Shown here in pieces: positions 25,513 to 34,382 of a DNA stretch of 43,777 nucleotides. Position 1 is the stretch's first letter; each line of letters begins with the position of its first letter. Made by a program: the position numbers and the translations under genes. The DNA comes from Candidatus Bipolaricaulota bacterium (GTDB lineage Bacteria > Bipolaricaulota > Bipolaricaulia > UBA7950 > UBA9294), in NCBI GenBank assembly GCA_026390345.1, contig JAPLGD010000055.1, positions 1 through 43,777 of the forward strand. Reading direction: 5' to 3'. The notes under the pieces were generated by a model. The model had not been told where the DNA came from. It saw only the letters and a program-made list of their open reading frames with translations, and did no database searches.

Positions 25513-26489
25513 GCTCCCCTCCGAATCCGTGGGTCAACGGTGACGAGCAGAAGATCCGCCAGCAGGTTTCCCACCGCGAGGAACGCTGTAAAGAACGACA
25601 ATCCCGCGAGCACCACGTACGGATCCTGCGCCTGGACGGCCTGCCAAAAGGCTCGCTCGACGGTAGGAAGGTTGAACACGACCGCCGCGACGAGGGAGCC
25701 GGACACGATGCGCGGAAGCGAGAGCCCCGCCATGCTGACGAGCGGGTTCGCGGCGTTTCGCAAGGCATGCCTCCAGACGACCGACCGCTCCGTGAGACCC
25801 TTCGATCGAGCAGTGACGACGTACGGCTCGCCAAGCGCGTCTTGGAGATTGCCCCTCGTTTGACGGGCCCATCCGATCCCCTCCGCGGCCCCGGCCGCCG
25901 CCCACACGGGCCACAAGTGCCACAGGAGATTCCCCACCTTTCCCCACGACCACGGGGCTCCAAGGTAGCGGTTGTCGAACAGCCCTCCTACTCCCAGCCC
26001 GAGATCGCCCACCCTCACGGCGACGAGCAGCCAGAGGAGAAGCAATCCCAGCAGGAAAACTGGAACGGATAGGAGGCCGAACGCGAGGACGCTTCCCACT
26101 CGATCGACAACCCCGTGGGGTCTTGCCGCCATCCACACGCCGAGAGGAATCGCCAGAACGAGCGCGACAAGCAGAGTGGATCCGGCGACGAGAACCGTCC
26201 AGGCAAGCCGGCCGGAGAGGAAGAGCGCGTCAAAAGCCGGCAGCGCCGATTCGAACGAAAGCCCGAAATCGCCTCGCAGGACGACGTTCCGCAGCCAGAG
26301 CCCGTATTGGACGAGGATAGGCCGATCCAGTCCGAAGCGGGTGCGAAATGCCTCCAGCGTAGAACGAGAGACATCCGGATTCGCCTCGAGACGCGTCCAG
26401 GCGTCGCCGGGAGCCAAGTGGACGAGCAGGAAGCAGACGAATGTCACCGCCAGGATGAGGGGAACGACCGCCGCAACGCGAAACACCAC
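25509..26489 (-). CDS. dppB: Peptide ABC transporter permease (DppB type)
   Basis: Channel subunit partnering DppC, about 326 residues. The first helix ends with the typical LVHLAPGDAW and is followed by the segment RFGLDRPILVQYGLWLRNVVLRGDFG split around LDRP, diagnostic for DppB/OppB. EAA loop: TARSKGLTERSVVWRHALRNA. The start is uncertain. AGGAGG overlaps the stop of the binding-protein gene, but no usual start codon lies at the right distance. GTG at 26489 leaves a normal short N-terminus before the first helix, while a TTG at 26573 would overlap the upstream gene by 41 bases. The region after residue 180 (GLFDNRYLGAPWSWGKVGNL) is normal for the family. Confidence 0.87.
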   Translation of the reverse strand: MVFRVAAVVPLILAVTFVCFLLVHLAPGDAWTRLEANPDVSRSTLEAFRTRFGLDRPILVQYGLWLRNVVLRGDFGLSFESALPAFDALFLSGRLAWTVLVAGSTLLVALVLAIPLGVWMAARPHGVVDRVGSVLAFGLLSVPVFLLGLLLLWLLVAVRVGDLGLGVGGLFDNRYLGAPWSWGKVGNLLWHLWPVWAAAGAAEGIGWARQTRGNLQDALGEPYVVTARSKGLTERSVVWRHALRNAANPLVSMAGLSLPRIVSGSLVAAVVFNLPTVERAFWQAVQAQDPYVVLAGLSFFTAFLAVGNLLADLLLVTVDPRIRRGA

Positions 26490-26532
26490 ATACGAGGGGA
26501 GGGCTCGACCCGATCCCGAGTGGACGAACCTC

Positions 26533-28368
26533 CTACGGCACGAGCCGCGTGTCGAAGACGAGGTCGGCGGCAAGGCCGTTCTCTCCCGTCGGATGCGCGT
26601 TAGGATTGGCCATTTCTGCGTTTCCGACGTAGTTGTAGTACGCGTACCGGAACGCAGGGTAGACCGTGTAGATCAGTCCAGCGTCGAGGGCCGCGAGGTT
26701 CTGCAGCGTCTGATAGATTCCGAACGCCTCACTCACGTCGAGGGTCGCCGCGCCGCGCGCGAACAGCGAGACGAGCTCCGACTCCGTCTGCGTCGGCTCC
26801 TGGCAGCCGGACAGGTGCCAGAAGTGCAGCCGGCCACACGGGGCGTACACCCCCGCCAGGCTGTTCGGGTCGATCCCTCCGGTGAACCCAAGCACGGCCG
26901 CGTCGAACGCTCCCGAAAACAGACGGTCGAGCATGAGCGACGTCTCGAGCGGCTCGAAGCGGACGTCGAGTCCCGCCAGGCGGGCGCGGTCTGCGATGAT
27001 CAAACACTCGCCTTCGTACTCGGAAAGCCCCGCCGCCGTGGAGAGTCGGATCTCAAGCGGCGACGCGTCCGGGAGGTTCCTCCACCCATCCCCGTCCCGA
27101 TCGACAACACCCAGATCATCGAGAGTCCGCATCGCGAGCACGATGTCGTACATGAGGCCGGCCGGGTCCGTGTCGGTGATCTCACCTCCGTAGCCGTTCC
27201 GTCCCCCGTAGAACGGCGAGCCAAGGCTGACCGGGCTCCATTGCGGCACGGCAAGCCCGTGGAAGATGGTCTCGATCATGGCCCCCTTGTCCACCAGGTG
27301 GGCGAACGCTTGTCGGAACCGCACGTCGCGGTACAGGGCGCGCTTCCCTTCGTCGCGTCCCTCGCGCAGGCCGATGTCCTGATTGAACGAGAGCCACGCA
27401 CTCCCGTACATCGGAACCTCTGGCTCGACGAGTACGGTGAAGCTCTCCGACGTCGCCCGAGACGCGAGGACGGCGAGATCGCTCGCCCGCGGATCCAAGG
27501 CGTCGAGCTCCCGATTGAGGAACTGAAGGAGGGCGAGGTCGGCGTCGGCGACGATATGGATGACGCGCCGATCGTAGTACGGAAGCTGGGTTCCCTGAGC
27601 GTCGTAGACGTAGTAGTACGGGTTCCGCACGAGGATCACGTACTGGTCCGCCACGAACTCCCGCAGGACGTACGGCCCGCTGCCGACAACGTCGGCGGGC
27701 GCCGTGTCGAGGCCGAGAGCGGTGTTGAATGCTCCCGGCTCGGCATCGGGGTTCTGCGTGCGCACGGTGTGAGCCCACTTGTGTCGCGGAAGGAGCCTCT
27801 TCCCCATCGAGAGGAGAAGCGGACGGAAAGGCATCGGCGTCGTGACCCGCACCGTCAGATCGTCGATCGCCTCGATCCGCGGGAACGTCCCGTTGGGGAG
27901 GACGAGGCTGTCGCGCGCCGTCGACAGCACGTCTGGGTTCAGGATGAGATCGTTGAACGTGAAGACCACGTCGGCCGACGTGAGAGGCTCGCCGTCCGAC
28001 CACCGCAGATCCCGCCGCAGGTGGAACGTGAGGACGCAGCCGTCGTCGGACACCTCCCAACCCTTCGCGAGCGCAGGCTCGACCGCCGCGCTCCGCGGGT
28101 TCAGGGTCACCAATCCGTGGTACAGGTGGTTCGTGATCACGGTCGTTCCCGTCTCGACCGCCGTGATGGGGTTCCACTTCTGGGGGTTCCCGAAGGACGC
28201 CATGTGGAAGGTCCCGCCTCGCACGCCCGGCTTCAGGTCCGCCCAGGGCGTCCCTACCTGGCCTAAGGAAAGGACCTTCGCGTCGGCAGGAATCTCCGCG
28301 CCCCGAGCCGCGAGCCCGACGAGCAGCGCCAGCACTGCCACGGAAGCCCACAATGCCCTTCTCTTCAT
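26533..28368 (-). CDS. dppA: Peptide-binding protein, family 5, canonical order
   Basis: Exported solute-binding protein of a peptide importer, 611 residues. Signal peptide MKRRALWASVAVLALLVGLA without lipobox. Blocks come in the usual order: PALAKGWEVSDDGCVLTFHL and DGEPLTSADVVFTF first, then GSGPYVLREFVADQYVILVRNPYY split over the sugar/peptide cleft strand, then VRFRQAFAHLVDKGAMIETIF, and a final C-lobe. A short acidic loop DRDGDGWRNL sits near residue 440, as in many family members. The ATG at 28368 has GAGGGAGAGG upstream; the open frame extends 37 codons further but without a site. First gene of the dpp-like unit, behind the promoter at 28445-28473. Confidence 0.92.
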   Translation of the reverse strand: MKRRALWASVAVLALLVGLAARGAEIPADAKVLSLGQVGTPWADLKPGVRGGTFHMASFGNPQKWNPITAVETGTTVITNHLYHGLVTLNPRSAAVEPALAKGWEVSDDGCVLTFHLRRDLRWSDGEPLTSADVVFTFNDLILNPDVLSTARDSLVLPNGTFPRIEAIDDLTVRVTTPMPFRPLLLSMGKRLLPRHKWAHTVRTQNPDAEPGAFNTALGLDTAPADVVGSGPYVLREFVADQYVILVRNPYYYVYDAQGTQLPYYDRRVIHIVADADLALLQFLNRELDALDPRASDLAVLASRATSESFTVLVEPEVPMYGSAWLSFNQDIGLREGRDEGKRALYRDVRFRQAFAHLVDKGAMIETIFHGLAVPQWSPVSLGSPFYGGRNGYGGEITDTDPAGLMYDIVLAMRTLDDLGVVDRDGDGWRNLPDASPLEIRLSTAAGLSEYEGECLIIADRARLAGLDVRFEPLETSLMLDRLFSGAFDAAVLGFTGGIDPNSLAGVYAPCGRLHFWHLSGCQEPTQTESELVSLFARGAATLDVSEAFGIYQTLQNLAALDAGLIYTVYPAFRYAYYNYVGNAEMANPNAHPTGENGLAADLVFDTRLVP

Positions 28369-28444
28369 GCCTCTCCCTCGAGCACGGCCGGCCCCGACAT
28401 GTCCCCGGATTCGCTCTTCCCCAATCCAGATCGAATGGATTTCC

Positions 28445-28473
28445 ATACTACTCGACACATCCGCTCCCCACAA
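28445..28473 (-). promoter_or_regulatory. Promoter of the dpp-like unit
   Basis: On the minus strand TTGTGG (28468-28473) and TAGTAT (28445-28450) are separated by 17 bases, about 75 bases upstream of the binding-protein start. It is back to back with the spoVS promoter, so the 220-bp region between 28369 and 28588 is a divergent control region. Confidence 0.55.
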
Positions 28474-28504
28474 CGGCATCTTCCCCCTGCGGCTCGCCGC
28501 TCAA

Positions 28505-28533
28505 TTGACCCGTCCAGAACCCATCGCTATACT
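28505..28533 (+). promoter_or_regulatory. Strong sigma-70-type promoter of spoVS-argS-ftsY-ppdK
   Basis: TTGACC (28505-28510) and TATACT (28528-28533) with exactly 17 bases between them: five of six matches in each hexamer. Transcription would start near 28540, about 50 bases before spoVS. This is the best promoter match I found in the window. Confidence 0.8.
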
Positions 28534-28588
28534 GCATCGCACTAGGGAACGCTCTTCGGATGCAGCAGACGTCACGGAGGCCACGCCG

Positions 28589-28864
28589 ATGGACATCCTG
28601 AAAGTCGCATCCCGCTCGAATCCCAACTCCGTCTCGGGAGCCATCGCCGGCGCGCTGGAGAAAGATGGCGTGGTCGAACTGCACGCCATCGGTGCGGGCG
28701 CCGTCAACCAGACCGTCAAGGCCATCGCCATCGCGCGCCGCCTGCTTGAGAAGGAAGGGGATCCGCCCGTGCGGGTCGTCCCGGGGTTCATGGAACTCCA
28801 GATCGACGGAGAGCTCCGCACGGGGATGAGATTCATCGTCGAGAGACCGGCGCGCATGCCGTAA
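28589..28864 (+). CDS. spoVS: Stage V sporulation protein S family (SpoVS)
   Basis: Small Alba-like protein, 91 residues against about 86 in Bacillus. Nearly every family hallmark is visible: LKVASRSNPNSVSGAIAGAL, ELHAIGAGAVNQTVKAIAIA and a final segment with FMELQIDGELRTGMRFIVE. In Bacillus it affects spore coat assembly and septation, but the family is also found in many bacteria that do not sporulate (Thermotoga, Deinococcus-Thermus), where it is thought to bind nucleic acid or act as a regulator. ATG at 28589 with CACGGAGG eight bases upstream. Ten bases separate it from argS, so they share a transcript. No other sporulation gene is present in the window. Confidence 0.95.
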   Translation: MDILKVASRSNPNSVSGAIAGALEKDGVVELHAIGAGAVNQTVKAIAIARRLLEKEGDPPVRVVPGFMELQIDGELRTGMRFIVERPARMP

Positions 28865-28874
28865 GATTCCCGGC

Positions 28875-30554
28875 ATGGCTACGACGTCGAACGCCTATCT
28901 CGGGAGCTTCCTCCTCGCCGAGCTTCTTGAGGCCTATGCAGGACTCCGCCGCGCTCCGTTGCCCTCCGGCGTTGAGGTCCAGCCGACCGACCGACCCGAA
29001 TTCGGCGACTACTCCTCGAATCTGGCCCTCCTCGCGGCGAAGGGCTGCGGGACGCCGCCGCGCAAGCTGGCGGAGGAGTTGGTTCAAGCCCTGGCCAAGC
29101 GGGTGCCCCCCGACGACGTTCGCGCGGAGGTCGCAGGCCCCGGATTCGTGAACTTCTTCGTTTCGCCGCACCGCGTCCAAGAGGCCCTTCGCGGTGTCCT
29201 TCGGTCCGGCGACGCGTACGGACGTTCCGAACGGGGTGCTCATCGAAAGACGCAAGTCGAGTTTGTCAGCTCGAACCCCACCGGCCCGCTGACCGTCGGC
29301 CACGGCCGGCAGGCCGTCCTTGGCGACGTGCTCGCCTCGCTCTTCAGCGAGATCGGCTACGACGTCGGGCGCGAGTACTACTTCAACGACGAAGGCAACC
29401 AGATCGATCTTCTCGCCGAGTCCTTATGGATCCGTTACCGAGAGCTCTTTGGAGAATCGCACGACATCCCCGAGGGCGGGTACCGTGGCGAGTACCTGAA
29501 GGACCTCGCCCGCGACGTCCGCTCTTCGCTGCGCGAGGAGTACCGAGCGTTTGACGACCGGGCGAAGGCCCTCTTCCGCCGCGAGGCGGTCGAACGGATT
29601 TCGGCCACGATCCGCAACGACCTCGCCGCGCTCGGCATCCGCTTCGACACGTTCTTCAGCGAGGCAACCTTGCACCGCGAGCGGAAGGTTGACGCCGCGC
29701 TCGTCGAGCTGCGCAAGCACGGCGCGGCCTACGACAAGGACGGTGCCGTGTGGCTGCGCGCCGACCACGTGCCCGGCGGAAAGGACTCCGTCCTCATCCG
29801 GAGCGACGGACGGCCGACGTACCTCATGGTCGACATCGCCTACCACATCGACAAGCGCGAACGCGGCTTCGCCCGCGTGATCGATGTTCAAGGCGCCGAC
29901 CACGTCGTCGAGCAGGCGTGCGTCAAGGCGGCGCTCGCCGCGCTCGGGTTCGACCCGGAGTTCCTGAGCTACGGCGTCCATCAGTTCGTAAGCCTGAAGG
30001 AGGGGGGCGAGATCCAGCGGATGTCGACGCGCGCCGGCCGGTTCGTGACACTCCGCGACCTCGTCGACGAGGTCGGCGCGGACATGGTTCGGTACTTCAT
30101 GATCTCGAGGAAGCCGGAGGCGCACCTCGACTTCGATCTCGACCTTGCGAAGAGCCAGTCGCTCGACAACCCGGCGACGTACATCCAGTACGCGCACACG
30201 AGGATCTGCGCCGTGTTCCGGAAGGCGGAAACCGAGAACCCTCGAAGCCTCGTCGCAGACTGGAACGACGTCGACATCTCGCCGCTCGTGGAGCGAGAGG
30301 AGCTCGATCTGATCAAGAAGCTCGACGGATTTCCCGACGTTCTCGAAACCGCCGCGCTCTCGTTCGCCCCCCATCTCGTGCCCGAGTTCGCGCTCGGCGT
30401 GGCCCGCGCCTTCCACGGCTACTACGACCGCCACCGCGTCCTCTCGGACGACGAGGCCATGACGCGAGCGCGACTCGCACTCCTCCATGCAATCGGTCTC
30501 GTGCTGCGGCGGTCCCTTGGCGTCCTGGGGATGACGGCCCCGGAGGCGATGTGA
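28875..30554 (+). CDS. argS: Arginyl-tRNA synthetase
   Basis: Class Ia synthetase charging tRNA-Arg, 559 residues, normal length. An N-terminal ArgRS-specific additional domain (about 1-105, with EFGDYSSNLALLAAK) is followed by the ATP site SSNPTGPLTVGHGRQAVLGD, where HIGH appears as TVGH. YYFNDEGNQIDLL and the Arg pocket VDIAYHIDKRERGF are typical. The second signature reads EIQRMSTRAGRFVTL, a usual ArgRS form in which KMSKS is degenerate. The DALR anticodon-binding domain begins NPATYIQYAHTRICAVFRKA and runs to the end. The stop overlaps the ftsY GTG start by four bases. Only a weak ribosome site precedes ATG 28875, in keeping with coupling to spoVS. Confidence 0.96.
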   Translation: MATTSNAYLGSFLLAELLEAYAGLRRAPLPSGVEVQPTDRPEFGDYSSNLALLAAKGCGTPPRKLAEELVQALAKRVPPDDVRAEVAGPGFVNFFVSPHRVQEALRGVLRSGDAYGRSERGAHRKTQVEFVSSNPTGPLTVGHGRQAVLGDVLASLFSEIGYDVGREYYFNDEGNQIDLLAESLWIRYRELFGESHDIPEGGYRGEYLKDLARDVRSSLREEYRAFDDRAKALFRREAVERISATIRNDLAALGIRFDTFFSEATLHRERKVDAALVELRKHGAAYDKDGAVWLRADHVPGGKDSVLIRSDGRPTYLMVDIAYHIDKRERGFARVIDVQGADHVVEQACVKAALAALGFDPEFLSYGVHQFVSLKEGGEIQRMSTRAGRFVTLRDLVDEVGADMVRYFMISRKPEAHLDFDLDLAKSQSLDNPATYIQYAHTRICAVFRKAETENPRSLVADWNDVDISPLVEREELDLIKKLDGFPDVLETAALSFAPHLVPEFALGVARAFHGYYDRHRVLSDDEAMTRARLALLHAIGLVLRRSLGVLGMTAPEAM

Positions 30555-31462
30555 CCACCTGGTTCGATCGTCTCAAGTCGGGACTGAAGAAGACGCGCGC
30601 TGGGCTCGCCGATTCGCTCGCCTCGGCGCTGCGAGGACGGAAGACCCTCACGGCTGCCGATCTCGAAGAGCTTGAGGAGATCCTGATCTCCGGCGACGTC
30701 GGTGCAAACCTTTCGGCAAGCCTTGTCGCCGAGCTGCGCGACGCGGCCAAGAAGGACTCGCGCGACCCGCTCGACGTCCTGAAGTCGATCCTCGTCGCCC
30801 GGCTTGCCGAGAGCGATCGACCGCTCCGCCTTCGCGCGGACGGGGCGCCGACCGTCGTCCTCGTCGCCGGCGTAAACGGCGCCGGGAAGACGACGACGAT
30901 CGCAAAGATCGCCGCCCATTTGCGCGAGGAGCGGCCGACGCTCCCAATGACCTTCGCCGCGGCCGATACGTTCCGCGCCGCGGCGGTCGAACAACTCGCC
31001 GTCTGGTCTGAGCGGATCGGCGCCGACCTCATCCGGCATCAAGAGGGCGCTGACCCGTCCGCCGTCGTCTTCGACGCGCTCGACCACGTCGAGCGCAAAG
31101 GCGGCGTCCTTCTCATCGACACGGCCGGACGACTTCAGACGAAGCACAACCTCATGGAGGAGCTGCGCAAGATCGAGCGGACCGTGGTCCGAAAGCTGAA
31201 CCGCCCGTCGGACGAGCGGCTCCTTGTGCTCGATGCGACCACGGGGCAGAATGGGATCGCGCAGGCAGAGTGCTTTCACGCGGCCATCGAGCTGACCGGC
31301 CTGGTTCTCACGAAGCTCGACGGGACGGCCAAGGGCGGCGTGACCTTCTCAATCCGCGAGTCGCTTGGGTTGCCGATCCTGTTCGTCGGCGTGGGCGAGT
31401 CGGCGGAGGACCTGCACGCCTTCTCGGCCGAGGAGTTCGTCGAGGCGCTCTTCGCAGAATAG
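30551..31462 (+). CDS. ftsY: Signal recognition particle receptor FtsY
   Basis: SRP receptor GTPase that brings ribosomes translating membrane proteins to the translocon. 303 residues: an NG domain alone, without the acidic N-terminal A domain of E. coli. The N domain (1-90) contains LEELEEILISGDVG. G motifs: GVNGAGKTTTIAKIA (G1), AADTFRAAAVEQL, DTAGRLQTKHNLMEELRKI (G3), TKLDGTAKGG (G4) and a closing GVGESAEDLHAF. The start is GTG at 30551, overlapping the argS stop (GTGA) with GGAGG just upstream; an upstream in-frame extension is argS sequence in another frame. Confidence 0.96.
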   Translation: MTTWFDRLKSGLKKTRAGLADSLASALRGRKTLTAADLEELEEILISGDVGANLSASLVAELRDAAKKDSRDPLDVLKSILVARLAESDRPLRLRADGAPTVVLVAGVNGAGKTTTIAKIAAHLREERPTLPMTFAAADTFRAAAVEQLAVWSERIGADLIRHQEGADPSAVVFDALDHVERKGGVLLIDTAGRLQTKHNLMEELRKIERTVVRKLNRPSDERLLVLDATTGQNGIAQAECFHAAIELTGLVLTKLDGTAKGGVTFSIRESLGLPILFVGVGESAEDLHAFSAEEFVEALFAE

Positions 31463-31498
31463 GCCGAGGTCAGCCCCGCATACGGAGGTGCGCTTGGG

Positions 31499-34156
31499 AT
31501 GAAGAACGTCTACTTCTTCAGCAAGGGCCAGTCGGATGGCAACGCAAAGATGAAGGACCTGCTCGGCGGCAAGGGAGCCAACCTCGCCGAGATGGCCGAT
31601 CTCGGGATTCCCGTCCCCCCGGGGTTCACGATCACGACGGAGGTCTGCGCCCACTATCAGGACCACGACGGCGCGTACCCAAAGGGACTTGAAGACGACG
31701 TCGGCGAGGGTCTGAAGAAGCTTGAACAAGCGACGGGAAAGCGATTCGGCGACCCGTCGAACCCGCTCCTCGTCTCCGTGCGCTCCGGCGCCGCAGCCTC
31801 GATGCCCGGGATGATGGACACGATCCTGAACCTCGGCCTGACCGACAAGACGGTGGAAGGCCTCGCCGCGAAGTCGGGCAACCGCCGCTTTGCGTACGAC
31901 TCGTACCGACGACTCCTCCAGATGTACGGCGACGTCGTCATGGGACTGAAGCCGGAGACCGAGGCCGACCTCGATCCGTTCGAGGTCATCCTCGATGAGG
32001 TGAAGAAGGAGCGGAAGGCGAAGCTCGACACCGACCTCGACGCCGACGCGCTCAAGGACCTCGTCGAGCGGTTCAAGGCAGCGATCCAGAAGCGGGTCGG
32101 TCGGCCGTTCCCTCAAGACCCCAAGGAGCAGTTGTGGGGCGCCATCGAGGCCGTCTTCCGGTCCTGGAACAACCCTCGAGCGATCAAGTACCGTGAGCTC
32201 TACGACATCCGCGGCCTTCTCGGCACCGCTGTGAACGTGCAGTCGATGGTGTTCGGGAACATGGGCGAGGGGTGCGGCACCGGCGTGGCCTTCACGCGGA
32301 ACCCGGCGACCGGCGAGAACGTCTTCTATGGCGAGTACCTGATGAACGCCCAGGGCGAGGACGTCGTCGCGGGGATCCGAACGCCCCTACCGATCTCCGC
32401 GCTCGAGAAGGAGATGCCGAACAACTACAAGGAGCTGCTCGCGATCCGAACGAAGCTCGAAGAGCACTACCGCGACATGCAGGACATCGAGTTCACGATC
32501 GAGAGCGGAACCCTCTTCATGCTCCAGACGCGGACCGGCAAGCGGACCGCCGCCGCCGCCGTGCGCGTCGCGGTGGAGATGGCCGAGAGCGGGATGATCG
32601 ACAAGAGGGAAGCCCTCCGTCGCGTAACGCCGGAGCAGATCGATCAACTCCTCCACCCGACGTTCTCGCCGAAGGAAGAGGCCAAGGCCCCGCTCCTGAC
32701 GAAGGGCCTGCCCGCGAGCCCCGGTGCCGCCACCGGAACCGTCGTCTTCTCGGCGGAGGCCGCCGAGGCGGCGGCCGCGGCGGGGAAGCGCGTGATCCTC
32801 GTCCGGATCGAGACGTCGGCCGAAGACGTCGGAGGCATGAACGCGGCGCAGGGCATCCTCACGGCACGCGGCGGGATGACGAGCCACGCCGCCGTCGTCG
32901 CCCGCGGCATGGGAAAGTGCTGCGTCGCCGGCGCCGGGGACCTCGTCGTCCACTACGCGAAGGGCTACTTCGCCGTCGGAGGAAAGACGGTGCGCGCCGG
33001 AGACTCGATCAGCCTGAACGGCACGACGGGCGCCGTCTACCAGGGCGAGATCAAGACCCAAGATCCCGAGCTTGCGGGCGACTTCGGAACGCTCCTCGGC
33101 TGGGCGGACGAGGTCCGCAGGCTGGGGATTCGGACCAACGCGGACACGCCGCACGACACCGCCGTCGCCGTGAAGTTCGGCGCCGAGGGGATCGGCCTGT
33201 GCCGAACCGAGCACATGTTCTTCGAAGGGGACCGGATCATCGCCGTGCGCGAGATGATCCTCGCCGAGGACCTGGCCGGGCGCCGCGCGGCGTTGGCCAA
33301 GCTCCTTCCCATGCAGCGCGGCGACTTTGAGGGAATCTACAAGGCCCTAGAGGGTCGCCCCGCCACGATCCGGCTCCTCGATCCCCCGCTGCACGAGTTC
33401 CTCCCCCACGACGTCGCGGGCCAGGAGGAAGTGGCCGAGGTCATGCGCGTTCCAGTCTCCGTCATCCGAGAGAAGGTGAACGCGCTTCACGAGTTCAACC
33501 CGATGCTCGGCCACCGTGGGTGCCGCCTCGGGATCACCTACCCCGAAATCTCGGAGATGCAGGCCCGCGCGATCATGGAGGCGGCGTGCAACGTCCACAA
33601 GAAGGGAATGAAGGTGAACCCCGAGATCATGATCCCCCTCGTCGGGAACGTGAAGGAGCTCAAGCTCCAGCGTGACCTCGTCGAGCGCACCGTCGAGGAG
33701 GTTCTGAAGGAGAACCGACTCACGAAGAAAGAGATCCCGTACATGATCGGGACGATGATCGAGGTGCCGCGCGCTGCGGTCACCGCCGACGAGATCGCCC
33801 AGGAGGCCGAGTTCTTCAGCTTCGGCACCAACGACCTCACCCAGATGGGGTGCGGGTTCTCGCGTGACGACGCCGGCAAGTTCCTGAAGGAGTACGTCGC
33901 CCTCGGGATCTACGACAAGGACCCATTCCAGGTCCTCGATCAGGCGGGGGTCGGGAAACTCGTCGCCATGGCGTGCGAGCTGGGGCGAAAGACCCGTCCG
34001 ACGCTCAAGCTCGGCATCTGCGGCGAGCACGGCGGAGATCCCGCGTCGATCCACTTCTGCCACCGCGTGGGGCTGAACTACGTGAGCTGCAGCCCATACC
34101 GCGTGCCGGTCGCCCGCCTCGCGGCGGCGCAGGCCGCGATTCAAGACACGGCCTGA
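31499..34156 (+). CDS. ppdK: Pyruvate, phosphate dikinase
   Basis: Interconverts pyruvate + ATP + phosphate and phosphoenolpyruvate + AMP + pyrophosphate through a phosphohistidine; in anaerobes it often works in the glycolytic direction with pyrophosphate. 885 residues, the usual length. N-terminal ATP-grasp half begins [20 protein letters not shown]; the swivelling domain has the catalytic histidine 463 in [15 protein letters not shown]; the C-terminal PEP barrel ends with [10 protein letters not shown] containing the catalytic cysteine. Also visible are [10 protein letters not shown] and [12 protein letters not shown] 31499 follows GGAGGTG eight bases upstream and 36 bases after ftsY. Last gene of the unit: a terminator follows at 34284. 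Confidence 0.97.
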   Translation: MKNVYFFSKGQSDGNAKMKDLLGGKGANLAEMADLGIPVPPGFTITTEVCAHYQDHDGAYPKGLEDDVGEGLKKLEQATGKRFGDPSNPLLVSVRSGAAASMPGMMDTILNLGLTDKTVEGLAAKSGNRRFAYDSYRRLLQMYGDVVMGLKPETEADLDPFEVILDEVKKERKAKLDTDLDADALKDLVERFKAAIQKRVGRPFPQDPKEQLWGAIEAVFRSWNNPRAIKYRELYDIRGLLGTAVNVQSMVFGNMGEGCGTGVAFTRNPATGENVFYGEYLMNAQGEDVVAGIRTPLPISALEKEMPNNYKELLAIRTKLEEHYRDMQDIEFTIESGTLFMLQTRTGKRTAAAAVRVAVEMAESGMIDKREALRRVTPEQIDQLLHPTFSPKEEAKAPLLTKGLPASPGAATGTVVFSAEAAEAAAAAGKRVILVRIETSAEDVGGMNAAQGILTARGGMTSHAAVVARGMGKCCVAGAGDLVVHYAKGYFAVGGKTVRAGDSISLNGTTGAVYQGEIKTQDPELAGDFGTLLGWADEVRRLGIRTNADTPHDTAVAVKFGAEGIGLCRTEHMFFEGDRIIAVREMILAEDLAGRRAALAKLLPMQRGDFEGIYKALEGRPATIRLLDPPLHEFLPHDVAGQEEVAEVMRVPVSVIREKVNALHEFNPMLGHRGCRLGITYPEISEMQARAIMEAACNVHKKGMKVNPEIMIPLVGNVKELKLQRDLVERTVEEVLKENRLTKKEIPYMIGTMIEVPRAAVTADEIAQEAEFFSFGTNDLTQMGCGFSRDDAGKFLKEYVALGIYDKDPFQVLDQAGVGKLVAMACELGRKTRPTLKLGICGEHGGDPASIHFCHRVGLNYVSCSPYRVPVARLAAAQAAIQDTA

Positions 34157-34163
34157 GTTGCAT

Positions 34164-34245
34164 TGAGAAACCCGCCCAGAGCGGAGTTCTCACCAGCCGC
34201 TGGCGGCGCCCTCTGACGCGCCAGCGGCCTGCAGCATCAGGCCGC
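34164..34245 (+). repeat. Three stacked inverted repeats after ppdK, two mutually exclusive
   Basis: Hairpin 1: TGAGAA (34164-34169) with TTCTCA (34187-34192), holding an inner CCGC/GCGG stem. Hairpin 2: CCGCTGGCG (34197-34205) with CGCCAGCGG (34219-34227). Hairpin 3: GCGGCCTG (34224-34231) with CAGGCCGC (34238-34245). The right arm of hairpin 2 shares 34224-34227 with hairpin 3, so only one can form. They precede the terminator at 34284 and the CoA operon. Confidence 0.65.
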
Positions 34246-34283
34246 GATCGCAGCGAAGTAGAGACCGGATTCAGGACGTACCG

Positions 34284-34316
34284 AGGAGGGCGGTGACCCC
34301 GCCCTCCTTTCTCTTT
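34284..34316 (+). terminator. Intrinsic terminator after ppdK
   Basis: AGGAGGGCGG (34284-34293) and CCGCCCTCCT (34299-34308) form a perfect 10-bp stem with a five-base loop, followed by TTCTCTTT. This ends the spoVS-argS-ftsY-ppdK transcript. Confidence 0.88.
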
Positions 34317-34330
34317 CCGGCGCTCCGCGA

Positions 34331-34336
34331 TACAAT
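34331..34336 (+). promoter_or_regulatory. Probable -10 box of the CoA operon
   Basis: TACAAT matches the -10 consensus at five of six positions and lies about 50 bases before coaBC. At normal spacing the -35 position falls in the T-run of the preceding terminator (TTTCTC), a poor match, so an activator or a weak promoter is possible. Confidence 0.45.
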
Positions 34337-34382
34337 CCCCGTGGGCGTCTCAGGCATCTTGCCGACTCGGAGGGAAGAGGGC

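Noticed and set aside
25972-28266. 764-codon open frame antisense to the dpp-like genes
   Set aside because: Spans two real genes on the other strand and has no recognisable domain.
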